Position numbers and translations under genes: made by a program. Positions 1 to 5,699 of a DNA stretch of 5,817 nucleotides are shown one piece after another. The notes below the pieces were generated by a model. That model saw only the letters and a list, made by a program, of their open reading frames with translations, ran no database searches and had not been told where the DNA came from. The first letter of the stretch is position 1. Every line of letters begins with the position of its first letter. Source of the stretch: DATHRK01 sp035513295 (GTDB lineage Bacteria > Gemmatimonadota > Gemmatimonadetes > Longimicrobiales > RSA9). Location: assembly GCA_035513295.1 (NCBI GenBank), contig DATKCH010000078.1:1-5817 (forward strand), read 5' to 3'.

Positions 1-1
1 G

Positions 2-967
2 CTGCCCCTCGTCGTGCTGGGCGTCTGGGCGCTCTGGATCCGCGTCGACCAGTACGGCTGGACCGAGTTCCGCTACGTCCGCCTGGCCGCGCTCGCGGGG
101 CTCGCCTCGCTGGCGGTGACCGGCATCGCGCGCCGGCTCACCGCGCGCCCGCCCATCCTGCGGGAGATCCCGCTCGCGCTGTCCCTCCTGCTGCTGATGG
201 CCGCCACGGGGCCCTGGGGGGCGCCGGCCACGGCGTTACGTAGCCAGACGGCGCGGCTGGCGGAGCTCGCGCCCGCCGCCGAGGCGGCCGCGCCGGACGG
301 CGCGGCGAACGCCCGCGGCCCGGTGGAGGCCGAGACCGACGCGGCGGAGGTCGTCCGCTACGTGCGGGATCACTTCGGCGAGGACGCGCTGGAGGGCGCG
401 GTGCCCGCCGCGCTGCTCGCGCGCCTGGACTCGCTGAACCTCCTGTGGGGCGGCCGGAGTCCTGGCGAGGGGGCACAGCGGATCCAGGTCTACGCGACCA
501 TCGACAACGACGCCGGCGCCCTCGTTCCTGCGGGCACCCTGTACAGATTCACCGGTCACCGTGGGCTGCCGTCCAGGCGACCCGCGGCCGACGCGGTCGC
601 GTACGCCGCCGGGCTGGAGGTGCGCATCGACGCGGCCGGCCGCGAGCTCCTGCTGCCCCTCGGAGAGCTGGCCGCGTTCATGGTCGCGGACGCCCGGACG
701 AGGGGTCTCGGCGGGGGAGAGCAGGACGAGCCGGGCCGGCGGCCGACCAGATCGACCTCGTTCCAGGTCGACCTGTCACCTCCCCGGAACGTGATCCGGG
801 TCGAGGGCGAGGACGGCACGAACGCCGGCGTCGTGATCCTCGAGAACCTCACGCTCGAGGTTCCCCCCGACGGCTCCCTGGATGGCGCGAGCTTCCCGAA
901 CATGTCGGGGCTCCTCGTGGTGGCGGAAGCGGCGCCGGCGCCCGGGACGGCCGAAGCGGGCCGCTAG
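2..967 (+). CDS. DUF4153 family membrane protein, C-terminal part (5' truncated by window edge)
   Basis: The reading frame is open from base 2 to a TAG at 965-967 (321 visible residues), and the N-terminus lies outside the window. A GTG at 14 is in frame but sits inside a hydrophobic segment, so it is unlikely to be the true start. Counting from base 2, there is the end of one membrane segment (about 1-15), the motif YGWTEFRY (18-25), a second segment (about 25-42) and a third (about 55-70). Then come GPW (70-72) and SQ (81-82), followed by an Ala-rich linker and a soluble domain of about 220 residues. YGWTxxRY, and GPW followed by an SQxxRL-like stretch, are features I associate with DUF4153 multi-pass proteins, whose biochemical role is unknown. 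The soluble tail has no motif I recognise. The gene converges on the lipoprotein gene 50 bases away, so the two are not co-transcribed. The family call is fairly secure; the function is not known. Confidence 0.78.
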   Translation: MPLVVLGVWALWIRVDQYGWTEFRYVRLAALAGLASLAVTGIARRLTARPPILREIPLALSLLLLMAATGPWGAPATALRSQTARLAELAPAAEAAAPDGAANARGPVEAETDAAEVVRYVRDHFGEDALEGAVPAALLARLDSLNLLWGGRSPGEGAQRIQVYATIDNDAGALVPAGTLYRFTGHRGLPSRRPAADAVAYAAGLEVRIDAAGRELLLPLGELAAFMVADARTRGLGGGEQDEPGRRPTRSTSFQVDLSPPRNVIRVEGEDGTNAGVVILENLTLEVPPDGSLDGASFPNMSGLLVVAEAAPAPGTAEAGR

Positions 968-988
968 CCTCACGCTCCGCCCGTCCGC

Positions 989-1015
989 CGGCGTCGCGCC
1001 CCGTCGCGCTCGCCG
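989..1015. terminator. GC-rich hairpin between convergent genes, candidate bidirectional terminator
   Basis: Bases 989-993 (CGGCG) pair with 1011-1015 (CGCCG). After a small internal loop, 995-998 (CGCG) pairs with 1005-1008 (CGCG) around a six-base loop. The structure fills most of the 50-base gap between two stop codons that face each other, where a shared terminator is expected. No T-run follows on either strand, so it is not a canonical intrinsic terminator, and such pairing is easy to find by chance in GC-rich DNA. Confidence 0.35.
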
Positions 1016-1017
1016 CC

Positions 1018-2481
1018 TCATTTACCCCAGGGGCCGGCGGCGAGCTCGCTCCAGACCCCGGCCGCGCCGGGTTGGGCGACGACCCCCCAATCGCCTCTCC
1101 CGTCGGCGCCCTCGATGGCGTAGCGCAGAATTTGGGCGCCGTCGATCCAGACTTCCAGCACGCCGGCCGGCGGACCCGCCCCGCCAGCGGCGTCCGGGGC
1201 GAGCCGGACCTGGAACGAGAACGGCGCGGACAGGTTTGCGGGGGCGCGGCCGAGTTCCACGACCGCCGTCGGCGCCCCGCCCCGCCCTTCCTCGCGCCGG
1301 AGGAAGACGGCGGCCGCGCGCGGGTCGAAGCCGACCACGATCTGGCGCCCCGCGCCGCGCCCGAGCACGACGCCCATCCCTCCGGCGGAATCCGGCGCCG
1401 CCGGCTCCGCGAGGCCGGGTAGCTCGGATCGGGCGAGGAGGTCGGCGTACGCCTCGAGGCGCCCCGATACCACGAGGCCCACGTCACGCCATGGGTCGCG
1501 CGCCAGCACCGTGACCCGTCCGCCCGGCAGGCCCGCGTGGGGGAGCGCGTGGCCGGCGGGGATGCCTCGAACTTCCAGCCAGCGCGTGGCGGCGGCCCGG
1601 CTCGCCACGTACCGGACGAACGCCGTGTCGAGCGCCAGAATCTCGCCCATGGACCCGATGCGCGCGCGCGCGGCCGCGGCGAGCGTGTCGGCCAGGTCCG
1701 GCGATCCGATCCGGCGCGCGGCGGTCGCCATGAGCGTCTCCCACAGCTCCGGCTCGCGCTCCCGCAGGAACTCGAACGCGAGCGCGCGCACGGCGTAGTC
1801 CGCGCGGTCCACCGCGACGTTCGGCCCTTCGACGAGCAACGCCGCCAGCGAGGGCAGCCGCGCGGTCCGGTGCAGCGAGTAGGCGCGCCAGGCCTGCGCC
1901 GTCAGCCGGGGGTCGTCGGCGCCGGGGAACAGCGCGCGCGCGCGCGCCGCCTCGCGCTCCACCGCCTGCGCCGCCCCCTCGGACAGCCAGTCCGGCAGCC
2001 GCGGCGCGCCGCCGGAGGCGGCGTAGAAAGTCAGGTGCGCCGCCTCGTGCGCGATCAGCCGGAGGGTCGGATTCGGGAGTCCGGATCGGCGGAGCCGCTG
2101 CTCGGACACGGGCGGGGTCAGCTCCACGTAGGCGGTGCGCCGCTGCGGGCTGGAGAACGCGGCGCCCTCCTCGATGTGGTCGCGGGCGAGCGCGGAAGCC
2201 ACGGCGCGGAAGGCCTCGGCGCGGTAGAGCCGGACCACGAAGGGTGCCGGCAGGGAATCGGGCGCCGGAAAGAGCTCCGATGCGCGCTCCCACGCGAAAT
2301 CGGCCACCGCGAGCGCCTCCTCGGCCGAGCGCGCGCACGGGAAGTGGCACACGACGTCGAAGCGCGGACTCCGGGCCCGCTCGAACTCGGCCACCTCGGG
2401 GAGCGGGTTGGCGTCGGGGAGGCCTCCGCAGGCGGCGGCGCAGAACGCGGCGGCCAGAGAGGACGCCCGTGAGCCGATCAC
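1018..2481 (-). CDS. Putative lipoprotein metallopeptidase (Peptidase_MA-like gluzincin) with C-terminal jelly-roll-like domain
   Basis: The 487-residue product starts at a GTG that overlaps the SDR stop (GTGA, 2478-2481), which supports this start. Ser/Ala-rich residues 5-17 lead to AAAC with Cys18, a permissive lipobox, so it is probably an exported lipoprotein; the -3 Ala is weaker than the usual Leu. HEAAH (145-149) and DWLSEG (164-169), with Glu168 19 residues after the second His, match the zinc site of Peptidase_MA_2-like gluzincins (HExxH, then a WLxEG glutamate). All three zinc ligands and the catalytic Glu146 are present. An Ala-rich, probably helical region runs to about 295. Residues 296-487 look beta-rich, with WLEVRG, DVGLVVSG, a VWIDG segment (about 444) and a closing GDWGVV...W pattern like LamG/DUF1080 jelly rolls. 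C45 and C49 could form a disulfide. Substrate unknown. The peptidase fold is well supported; the jelly roll is inference. Confidence 0.75.
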   Translation of the reverse strand: MIGSRASSLAAAFCAAACGGLPDANPLPEVAEFERARSPRFDVVCHFPCARSAEEALAVADFAWERASELFPAPDSLPAPFVVRLYRAEAFRAVASALARDHIEEGAAFSSPQRRTAYVELTPPVSEQRLRRSGLPNPTLRLIAHEAAHLTFYAASGGAPRLPDWLSEGAAQAVEREAARARALFPGADDPRLTAQAWRAYSLHRTARLPSLAALLVEGPNVAVDRADYAVRALAFEFLREREPELWETLMATAARRIGSPDLADTLAAAARARIGSMGEILALDTAFVRYVASRAAATRWLEVRGIPAGHALPHAGLPGGRVTVLARDPWRDVGLVVSGRLEAYADLLARSELPGLAEPAAPDSAGGMGVVLGRGAGRQIVVGFDPRAAAVFLRREEGRGGAPTAVVELGRAPANLSAPFSFQVRLAPDAAGGAGPPAGVLEVWIDGAQILRYAIEGADGRGDWGVVAQPGAAGVWSELAAGPWGK

Positions 2482-3353
2482 GCCCGGCCGCGCAGCGCCT
2501 CGAACGCGGCCTTGATCTCATCCCGGGGGCGGTGGATCAGGCGGCTGAACACGCCCCCCGAGGCGAGGGTTGCGCCTCCGTCGATCGTGATGCAGTCGCC
2601 GGTGATGTAGGAGGAGGCGTCGGACAGCAGGAACGCGCACAGCTCGGCCAGTTCCGTGTGGTCCCCGAAGCGCCCGAGCGGGATCCGCGACAGCGCCTCG
2701 CGTTCGAGCTCTTCGGTCGGCAGCAGCCGGCTCCACGCGCCTTCCGTGGGGAACGGTCCCGGCGCGATCGCGTTCACCCGGACGCCGTACTCCGCCCACT
2801 CCACCGCGAGCGAGCGGGTCAACGCGAGCACGCCGCCCTTGCCCGCCGCGGAGGGCACGACGAACGCCGAGCCCGTGTCCGCGTAGGTCGCCACGATGTT
2901 CACGATGGCGCCGCCTCCGGCTCCGATCATCCGCCGTCCCGCGGCGAGCGTCGCGTGGAAGGTGCCGTGCAGGACGATGCGGACCACGGCGTCGAAGGCG
3001 TTGGGCGAGAGGTCCTCGGTCGCGGCGAGGAAGTTGCCCGCGGCGTTGTTGACCAGCCCGGAAGGCGGCCCCAGCGTCTCGGCGGCGTCCGCGACCCAGG
3101 CGTCGACCCGGTCGAAATCGCGCACGTCGCAGGCGGACCCGTGCACGCGCACGCCCTTCCCGCTTTTCGCCGGATCGGAACGGGCGCCCCCCCGAAGTTC
3201 TTCCAGCGCGCCGCGCAGCCGCGCCCGGTCGCGCCCGCACACCGATACGGACGCGCCGAGCTCGAGGAATCGACGCGCCATCGAGAGCCCGAGGCCGGCG
3301 GTCCCTCCGGTGACGAGGACTACGCGCCCCTCCAGGGCGGTGGCTGCCAACAT
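2478..3353 (-). CDS. SDR-family oxidoreductase, 2,4-dienoyl-CoA reductase (DECR1/FadH)-like
   Basis: This 291-residue cytosolic protein uses the ATG at 3353; a TTG at 3371 would add six residues, but the ATG places the Rossmann strand at the usual distance from the N-terminus. Visible are TGGTAGLG (15-22), the NADP-binding loop; CGRD with Arg41, favouring NADPH; NNAAGN (102-107); and IDGG near the C-terminus. The classical YxxxK is absent. Instead Tyr157 (in ATYADTG) lies 15 residues before Lys172 (in PSAAGK), with Ser168 between. This is the spacing of Tyr199/Ser210/Lys214 in mammalian DECR1, and the following segment (EWAEYGVRVN, then APGP) also resembles it. Asn107 matches DECR1 Asn148. 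The likely reaction is NADPH-dependent reduction of 2,4-dienoyl-CoA to 3-enoyl-CoA in beta-oxidation of unsaturated fatty acids; a related enoyl-CoA reductase activity is possible. His129 replaces the usual SDR Asn in VLxGT. It overlaps the lipoprotein start by four bases. Confidence 0.85.
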   Translation of the reverse strand: MLAATALEGRVVLVTGGTAGLGLSMARRFLELGASVSVCGRDRARLRGALEELRGGARSDPAKSGKGVRVHGSACDVRDFDRVDAWVADAAETLGPPSGLVNNAAGNFLAATEDLSPNAFDAVVRIVLHGTFHATLAAGRRMIGAGGGAIVNIVATYADTGSAFVVPSAAGKGGVLALTRSLAVEWAEYGVRVNAIAPGPFPTEGAWSRLLPTEELEREALSRIPLGRFGDHTELAELCAFLLSDASSYITGDCITIDGGATLASGGVFSRLIHRPRDEIKAAFEALRGRA

Positions 3354-3360
3354 GGAGGGG

Positions 3361-3366
3361 AGTGTA
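3361..3366 (-). promoter_or_regulatory. Possible -10 box for leaderless transcription of the SDR gene
   Basis: Read on the minus strand, TACACT (TAnnnT) ends seven bases before the ATG at 3353, and no Shine-Dalgarno sequence precedes that ATG. A -10 box at this distance would put the transcript start at or next to the A of the ATG, as in leaderless genes of GC-rich bacteria. No convincing -35 was found 16-19 bases further upstream. Weak single-site evidence. Confidence 0.3.
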
Positions 3367-3516
3367 CGCAAAACATCGGGGGCCGGCCATCACCCCAGGA
3401 AGATGACCGAACCTCCGCACAGGCGCCGCCGCGTCATGCTACGGCTGCGACCTGTAAAACCGGCACCAGTGTCTCTCTCTTCTCTCAGACTCCGCGTGCG
3501 GCGAAAGGGTTGCAAG

Positions 3517-3533
3517 CCCCCGCCCAGCGGAGG
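3517..3533 (-). terminator. Short GC hairpin right after the DUF4097 gene, candidate terminator
   Basis: One base after the TAG stop (minus strand), CCTCCGC and GCGGGGG can form seven pairs (one G-U) around the loop TGG. The run that follows, CTTGCAACCCTTT, has no proper T-tract. It sits where a terminator for the two-gene unit 5625-3535 would be expected. Further on, a purine-rich stretch on the minus strand (about 3471-3487) and an unremarkable sequence fill the rest of the gap up to the SDR gene. Confidence 0.35.
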
Positions 3534-3534
3534 T

Positions 3535-4374
3535 CTACCGCCCGCGCGGCAGGTCCACCAGGCCCGAGACGTTGCGGTGCTCGATCGACCCGGACCCGTC
3601 GCTGCGCACCCGGAAGTCGCCGCGCACGTCGCGCACGATGATGCTGCCGGAGCTGTCGCTGACGGTCACGTTGCGCGCGACGTCGTATACCCGCACCTCG
3701 CCGGATCCGTCGTCGATGTCCACGTCGCCCTGCACGCGCTCCACGTGGATCTCGCCGGACCCGTCGTCGATGGTCACGTCGCCGCGGATGTCCACCAGCT
3801 CGAGCGGCCCCGATCCATCCTCGATCTCGACGCTGCCTTCCACGCCGCGCAGCGTAACCCCGCCCGATCCGTCGTCGATCCGTACGTCTCCACGCACGTC
3901 CACAGCGTCGATGTAGCCCGAGCCGTCGTGGATCACGAGCGTGCCGACGCGGGACACGTCTATGGAGCCCGAACCGTCGTCGATCCCGAGGGGCATGCCC
4001 GCGGGAACGACGACCACGAGGTCGATGCGCGCGTAGCGGTCGCCGCGCCATCCGTCGCGGTTCCCATCGTCCGGGTAGAACGTCTCGAGCACCAGTCGAC
4101 CGCCCTCGCGCTCCAGCCGGACGTCGAGCTCCCGCAGGAGGTCCTCGTCGGAAGCGCACAACTCGGCCTCGACGCCGACGGCCGTCACGCCGTCCCGGCC
4201 CTCCACGCGCAGGTCGCCGGGGCCCGAAGCCACCGCGAGCAGCTCGGCGCCGGCCGCCGACGCGTCGAGCGTGCGAGCGGCCCGGTGGTCGCATTCATCC
4301 GGGTGCCGGGTCGTGCTCGCCGCGGCGCCGAGCGTGAGCGCGGCGAAGGCGATACCGGCGGTGGCGATCTTCAT
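3535..4374 (-). CDS. Exported DUF4097-type beta-strand repeat (beta-solenoid) protein
   Basis: The 279-residue product has a signal peptide (Lys2, hydrophobic 5-19, likely cleavage after an Ala-Ala-Ala run near 19). The ATG has a GGAG ribosome site six bases upstream (4381-4384). Residues 40-130 form a lead-in region with C73, which could pair with C28. From 133 to about 276 there are eight tandem turns of about 18 residues of the form DGSG-x-hydrophobic-x-V-x-x-V-x-G-D-V-x-I-D. The first is 17 and the seventh 19 residues, and the seventh reads DSSG. This is the regular short-strand pattern of DUF4097/DUF4098 (LiaG-like) proteins, predicted to wind into a right-handed beta-solenoid. Aspartates recur at the same turn position and would stack into an acidic ladder. 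No catalytic motif is visible. It follows the three-repeat protein by 27 bases, so the two are probably one operon. Function unknown; the family is fairly secure. Confidence 0.82.
   Translation of the reverse strand: MKIATAGIAFAALTLGAAASTTRHPDECDHRAARTLDASAAGAELLAVASGPGDLRVEGRDGVTAVGVEAELCASDEDLLRELDVRLEREGGRLVLETFYPDDGNRDGWRGDRYARIDLVVVVPAGMPLGIDDGSGSIDVSRVGTLVIHDGSGYIDAVDVRGDVRIDDGSGGVTLRGVEGSVEIEDGSGPLELVDIRGDVTIDDGSGEIHVERVQGDVDIDDGSGEVRVYDVARNVTVSDSSGSIIVRDVRGDFRVRSDGSGSIEHRNVSGLVDLPRGR
3547..3978 (-). repeat. Eight imperfect 54-base tandem repeats encoding DGSG solenoid turns
   Basis: Within the DUF4097-type gene, the coding strand repeats a GAC-GG(A/T/C)-TC(G/C)-GG(C/G)-like block about every 54 bases. 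On the + strand its mirror (ccgtcgtcgat-like) is visible near 3705, 3759, 3867 and 3974. The repeats are diverged at third positions and between the conserved blocks, so they look old and held by protein structure rather than recently amplified. Confidence 0.75.
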
Positions 4375-4380
4375 GGCAAT

Positions 4381-4384
4381 CTCC
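4381..4384 (-). promoter_or_regulatory. Ribosome binding site of the DUF4097-type gene
   Basis: On the minus strand GGAG lies six bases before the ATG at 4374, within the 27-base gap after the upstream gene's stop. It fixes the start that yields the signal peptide, and suggests separate initiation rather than pure coupling. Confidence 0.6.
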
Positions 4385-4401
4385 AGGGGTTCGAGCGCGC
4401 C

Positions 4402-5625
4402 TCAGCCGTCGAAGCGAACCATACGGAAGTCCTCCCAGGTGACCAGCGACACGACTCCCGAGGAGTCCGTGACGAAGATACCCTTGTTGTGGTCGTCCAC
4501 GTCGTTGGAGCCGCTCATCTCGAAGACGCGGCCATCGCGCAGCGTCACCTCCGCCGAGTCGTCGTCCAGGCGCCGTATCGACGCGACGTTGCCGAGCTCG
4601 ACGTCCATCTCCACGAAGCCGGCCTCGCCGTCCAGCGCCTCCCAGGTGAACTCCTCGTCGTTGTCCCAGCGGATCGCGCCGCGCAGTCGCCGGCCGTCGG
4701 CGGTCTCGACGGTGCCCCGGAGCCGCCGTCCGCCGTCGAAGCGCGCGCGCGGCGCCGCGTCGGCGGGCGCGGGCTGGAACGTGATGTCCAGAAACTCGTC
4801 CCAGTCCACGGTGACCTGTCCGAGTTGCGGGTCGGCGACGATGATGCCCCGATTGTCCTCGTCCACGTCGTTGGAGTCCTTGAGGACGATCTCCTCGCCG
4901 TTGGTCAGCAGGACGCGGGCGCCCGAGCTGCTGAACCGCTGGATCGCGGCGATGTTGGCGAACGGGATCTCGCGGTCGCGGCCCTTCTCTTCCCCGTCGA
5001 GCACGTCCGTGGCGAGGATCTCGTCGGAATCCCAGGCGATGAATCCGGTGAACGAGTGGCCCTCCTGGGTGCGGAGCGTGCCGTACAACCGCGCGGCCAG
5101 CGGACGCGCGTCGCCCGGCGCCTCGCGGAACTCCACGCGCTCCAGGTCCCGCCAGCCCAATTCCACCGTGCCGCGGGCAGGGTCCTCGATCGTCAGCTCC
5201 ATGCCGGAGCCGATGTCGGAGGATCCTCCCTCGAGCGCCACGACATCGCCGGACGTCAGGTGGATATCGGCCCGTCCGCCGCGCCCGCGCTCGATGGAGG
5301 CGATATGCCCGAAGCGCACTCCCGAGGATGCCCGGTCCGGTCCGTCATTCCCGAACAAGATGCGCAGCCCGAAGATCGTGAGTCCCCGTCGGCGTTCCTC
5401 TCCCGAGAGCTCGCGGGCTTCTTCCAGGTGGTCGGGATCCAGGCTCTTCTGGCCGTTCAGGAAGTCCGACCAGCTGCCCTCGTTGTCGGTCCAGCGGATG
5501 AAGCCCTCGTAGGTGTCGCCGTCCTCGGTCGTGACGACCCCGTAGATCCGGTCGGTGAAGGCGAGGTCCTGCGGCGCCTGCGATGGAGCGCCGGCCGCGA
5601 GCGCAAGCGCGATGGTGGCCCACAT
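4402..5625 (-). CDS. Exported protein of unknown function with three tandem ~104-residue repeats
   Basis: I do not recognise a named family for this 407-residue product. The ATG at 5625 has a GGAGG site ten bases upstream; an in-frame TAG lies further upstream with no other start codon between. The N-terminus is a short hydrophobic stretch (2-13) with likely cleavage near SQA (15-17), but lacks the usual Lys/Arg, so export is probable rather than certain. Three repeats follow: about 27-166, 180-283 and 302-405. Repeats 2 and 3 align without gaps over 104 residues with about one third identity. The shared pattern is GT-x-x-T-x-x-G, then G-x-I-x-W-D-x-D-E, L-D-G-E, N-(I/V)-A-x-I-x-R, L-x-x-G, SNDVD-x-x-N-x-G-I-x-V-x-D and W-(D/E)-x-F ending in F. 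Repeat 1 carries an insertion (about 58-98) and a degenerate SSDI in place of SNDVD. The pattern suggests small all-beta domains; this is inference. It is the first gene of a pair with the DUF4097-type protein. Confidence 0.8.
   Translation of the reverse strand: MWATIALALAAGAPSQAPQDLAFTDRIYGVVTTEDGDTYEGFIRWTDNEGSWSDFLNGQKSLDPDHLEEARELSGEERRRGLTIFGLRILFGNDGPDRASSGVRFGHIASIERGRGGRADIHLTSGDVVALEGGSSDIGSGMELTIEDPARGTVELGWRDLERVEFREAPGDARPLAARLYGTLRTQEGHSFTGFIAWDSDEILATDVLDGEEKGRDREIPFANIAAIQRFSSSGARVLLTNGEEIVLKDSNDVDEDNRGIIVADPQLGQVTVDWDEFLDITFQPAPADAAPRARFDGGRRLRGTVETADGRRLRGAIRWDNDEEFTWEALDGEAGFVEMDVELGNVASIRRLDDDSAEVTLRDGRVFEMSGSNDVDDHNKGIFVTDSSGVVSLVTWEDFRMVRFDG
4411..5547 (-). repeat. Three-copy protein-level repeat region
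   Basis: Copy 1 is encoded by about 5547-5128, copy 2 by 5088-4777 and copy 3 by 4722-4411, separated by Pro/Ala/Arg-rich linkers (about 13 and 18 residues). Copies 2 and 3 are the closest pair: equal length, same acidic SNDVD loop, same closing aromatic. Copy 1 is longer and more diverged. The similarity is mainly at the protein level. Confidence 0.75.
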
Positions 5626-5635
5626 GTCGATCGAT

Positions 5636-5640
5636 CCTCC
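5636..5640 (-). promoter_or_regulatory. Ribosome binding site of the three-repeat protein gene
   Basis: On the minus strand GGAGG lies ten bases before the ATG at 5625, slightly farther than typical. It supports this start. A TAACGT sequence about 15 bases further upstream (5652-5657) could be a -10 box, but no -35 accompanies it, so no promoter is called. Confidence 0.6.
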
Positions 5641-5663
5641 AGCCCGTTTTGACGTTACCGGAT

Positions 5664-5685
5664 GTCCCTACGGAGTCCGCGGGAC
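5664..5685 (-). terminator. Hairpin between the sulfotransferase stop and the three-repeat gene, possible terminator
   Basis: GTCCC (5664-5668) pairs with GGGAC (5681-5685), with an inner CGG-AGT-CCG stem-loop (5671-5679). It lies about 15 bases past the sulfotransferase stop. No T-run follows, and the 74-base gap is short enough that the genes could also be read through together. Confidence 0.3.
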
Positions 5686-5699
5686 GAGGTTTCAGGGCC

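Noticed and set aside
445..1422. A 325-codon + strand frame overlapping the DUF4153 gene and the lipoprotein gene
   Set aside because: Arg/Gly/Ala-rich composition, no motif, and it crosses the convergent gap; both overlapped genes are better supported.
1484..2521. A 345-codon - strand frame inside the lipoprotein gene
   Set aside because: It is the +1 shadow of the lipoprotein frame, mostly Arg/Gly/Pro, and lacks the HEAAH and WLSEG motifs that identify the real frame.
3354..3371. TTG at 3371 as the start of the SDR
   Set aside because: It only adds six residues not needed for the Rossmann fold and has no ribosome site; the ATG at 3353 gives the usual N-terminal length and sits at leaderless spacing from TACACT.
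3471..3490. CT-rich tract with GTCT/AGAC ends as an inverted repeat or binding site
   Set aside because: Only the four terminal bases pair; the middle is simple-sequence pyrimidine and supports no specific element.
2244..3641. A 465-codon + strand open frame across the SDR/lipoprotein junction
   Set aside because: It is antisense to two well-supported genes and its product is Arg/Pro/Gly-rich without domain signals; a GC-rich shadow frame.
3547..3978. The regular 54-base periodicity as a CRISPR or minisatellite
   Set aside because: The period matches an 18-residue protein turn in a coding frame, with no constant direct repeat and no unique spacers.
2896..5652. A 918-codon open frame on the + strand running antisense to three genes
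   Set aside because: It is opposite the SDR, the DUF4097-type gene and the three-repeat gene, all of which have clear family motifs, repeats or ribosome sites. Its translation is Arg/Val/His/Ala-rich low-complexity sequence with no recognisable domain, as expected for the mirror of GC-biased codons.
5649..5674. TTGACG followed by TACGGA on the + strand as a promoter
   Set aside because: The spacer is only 14 bases and no + strand gene follows.
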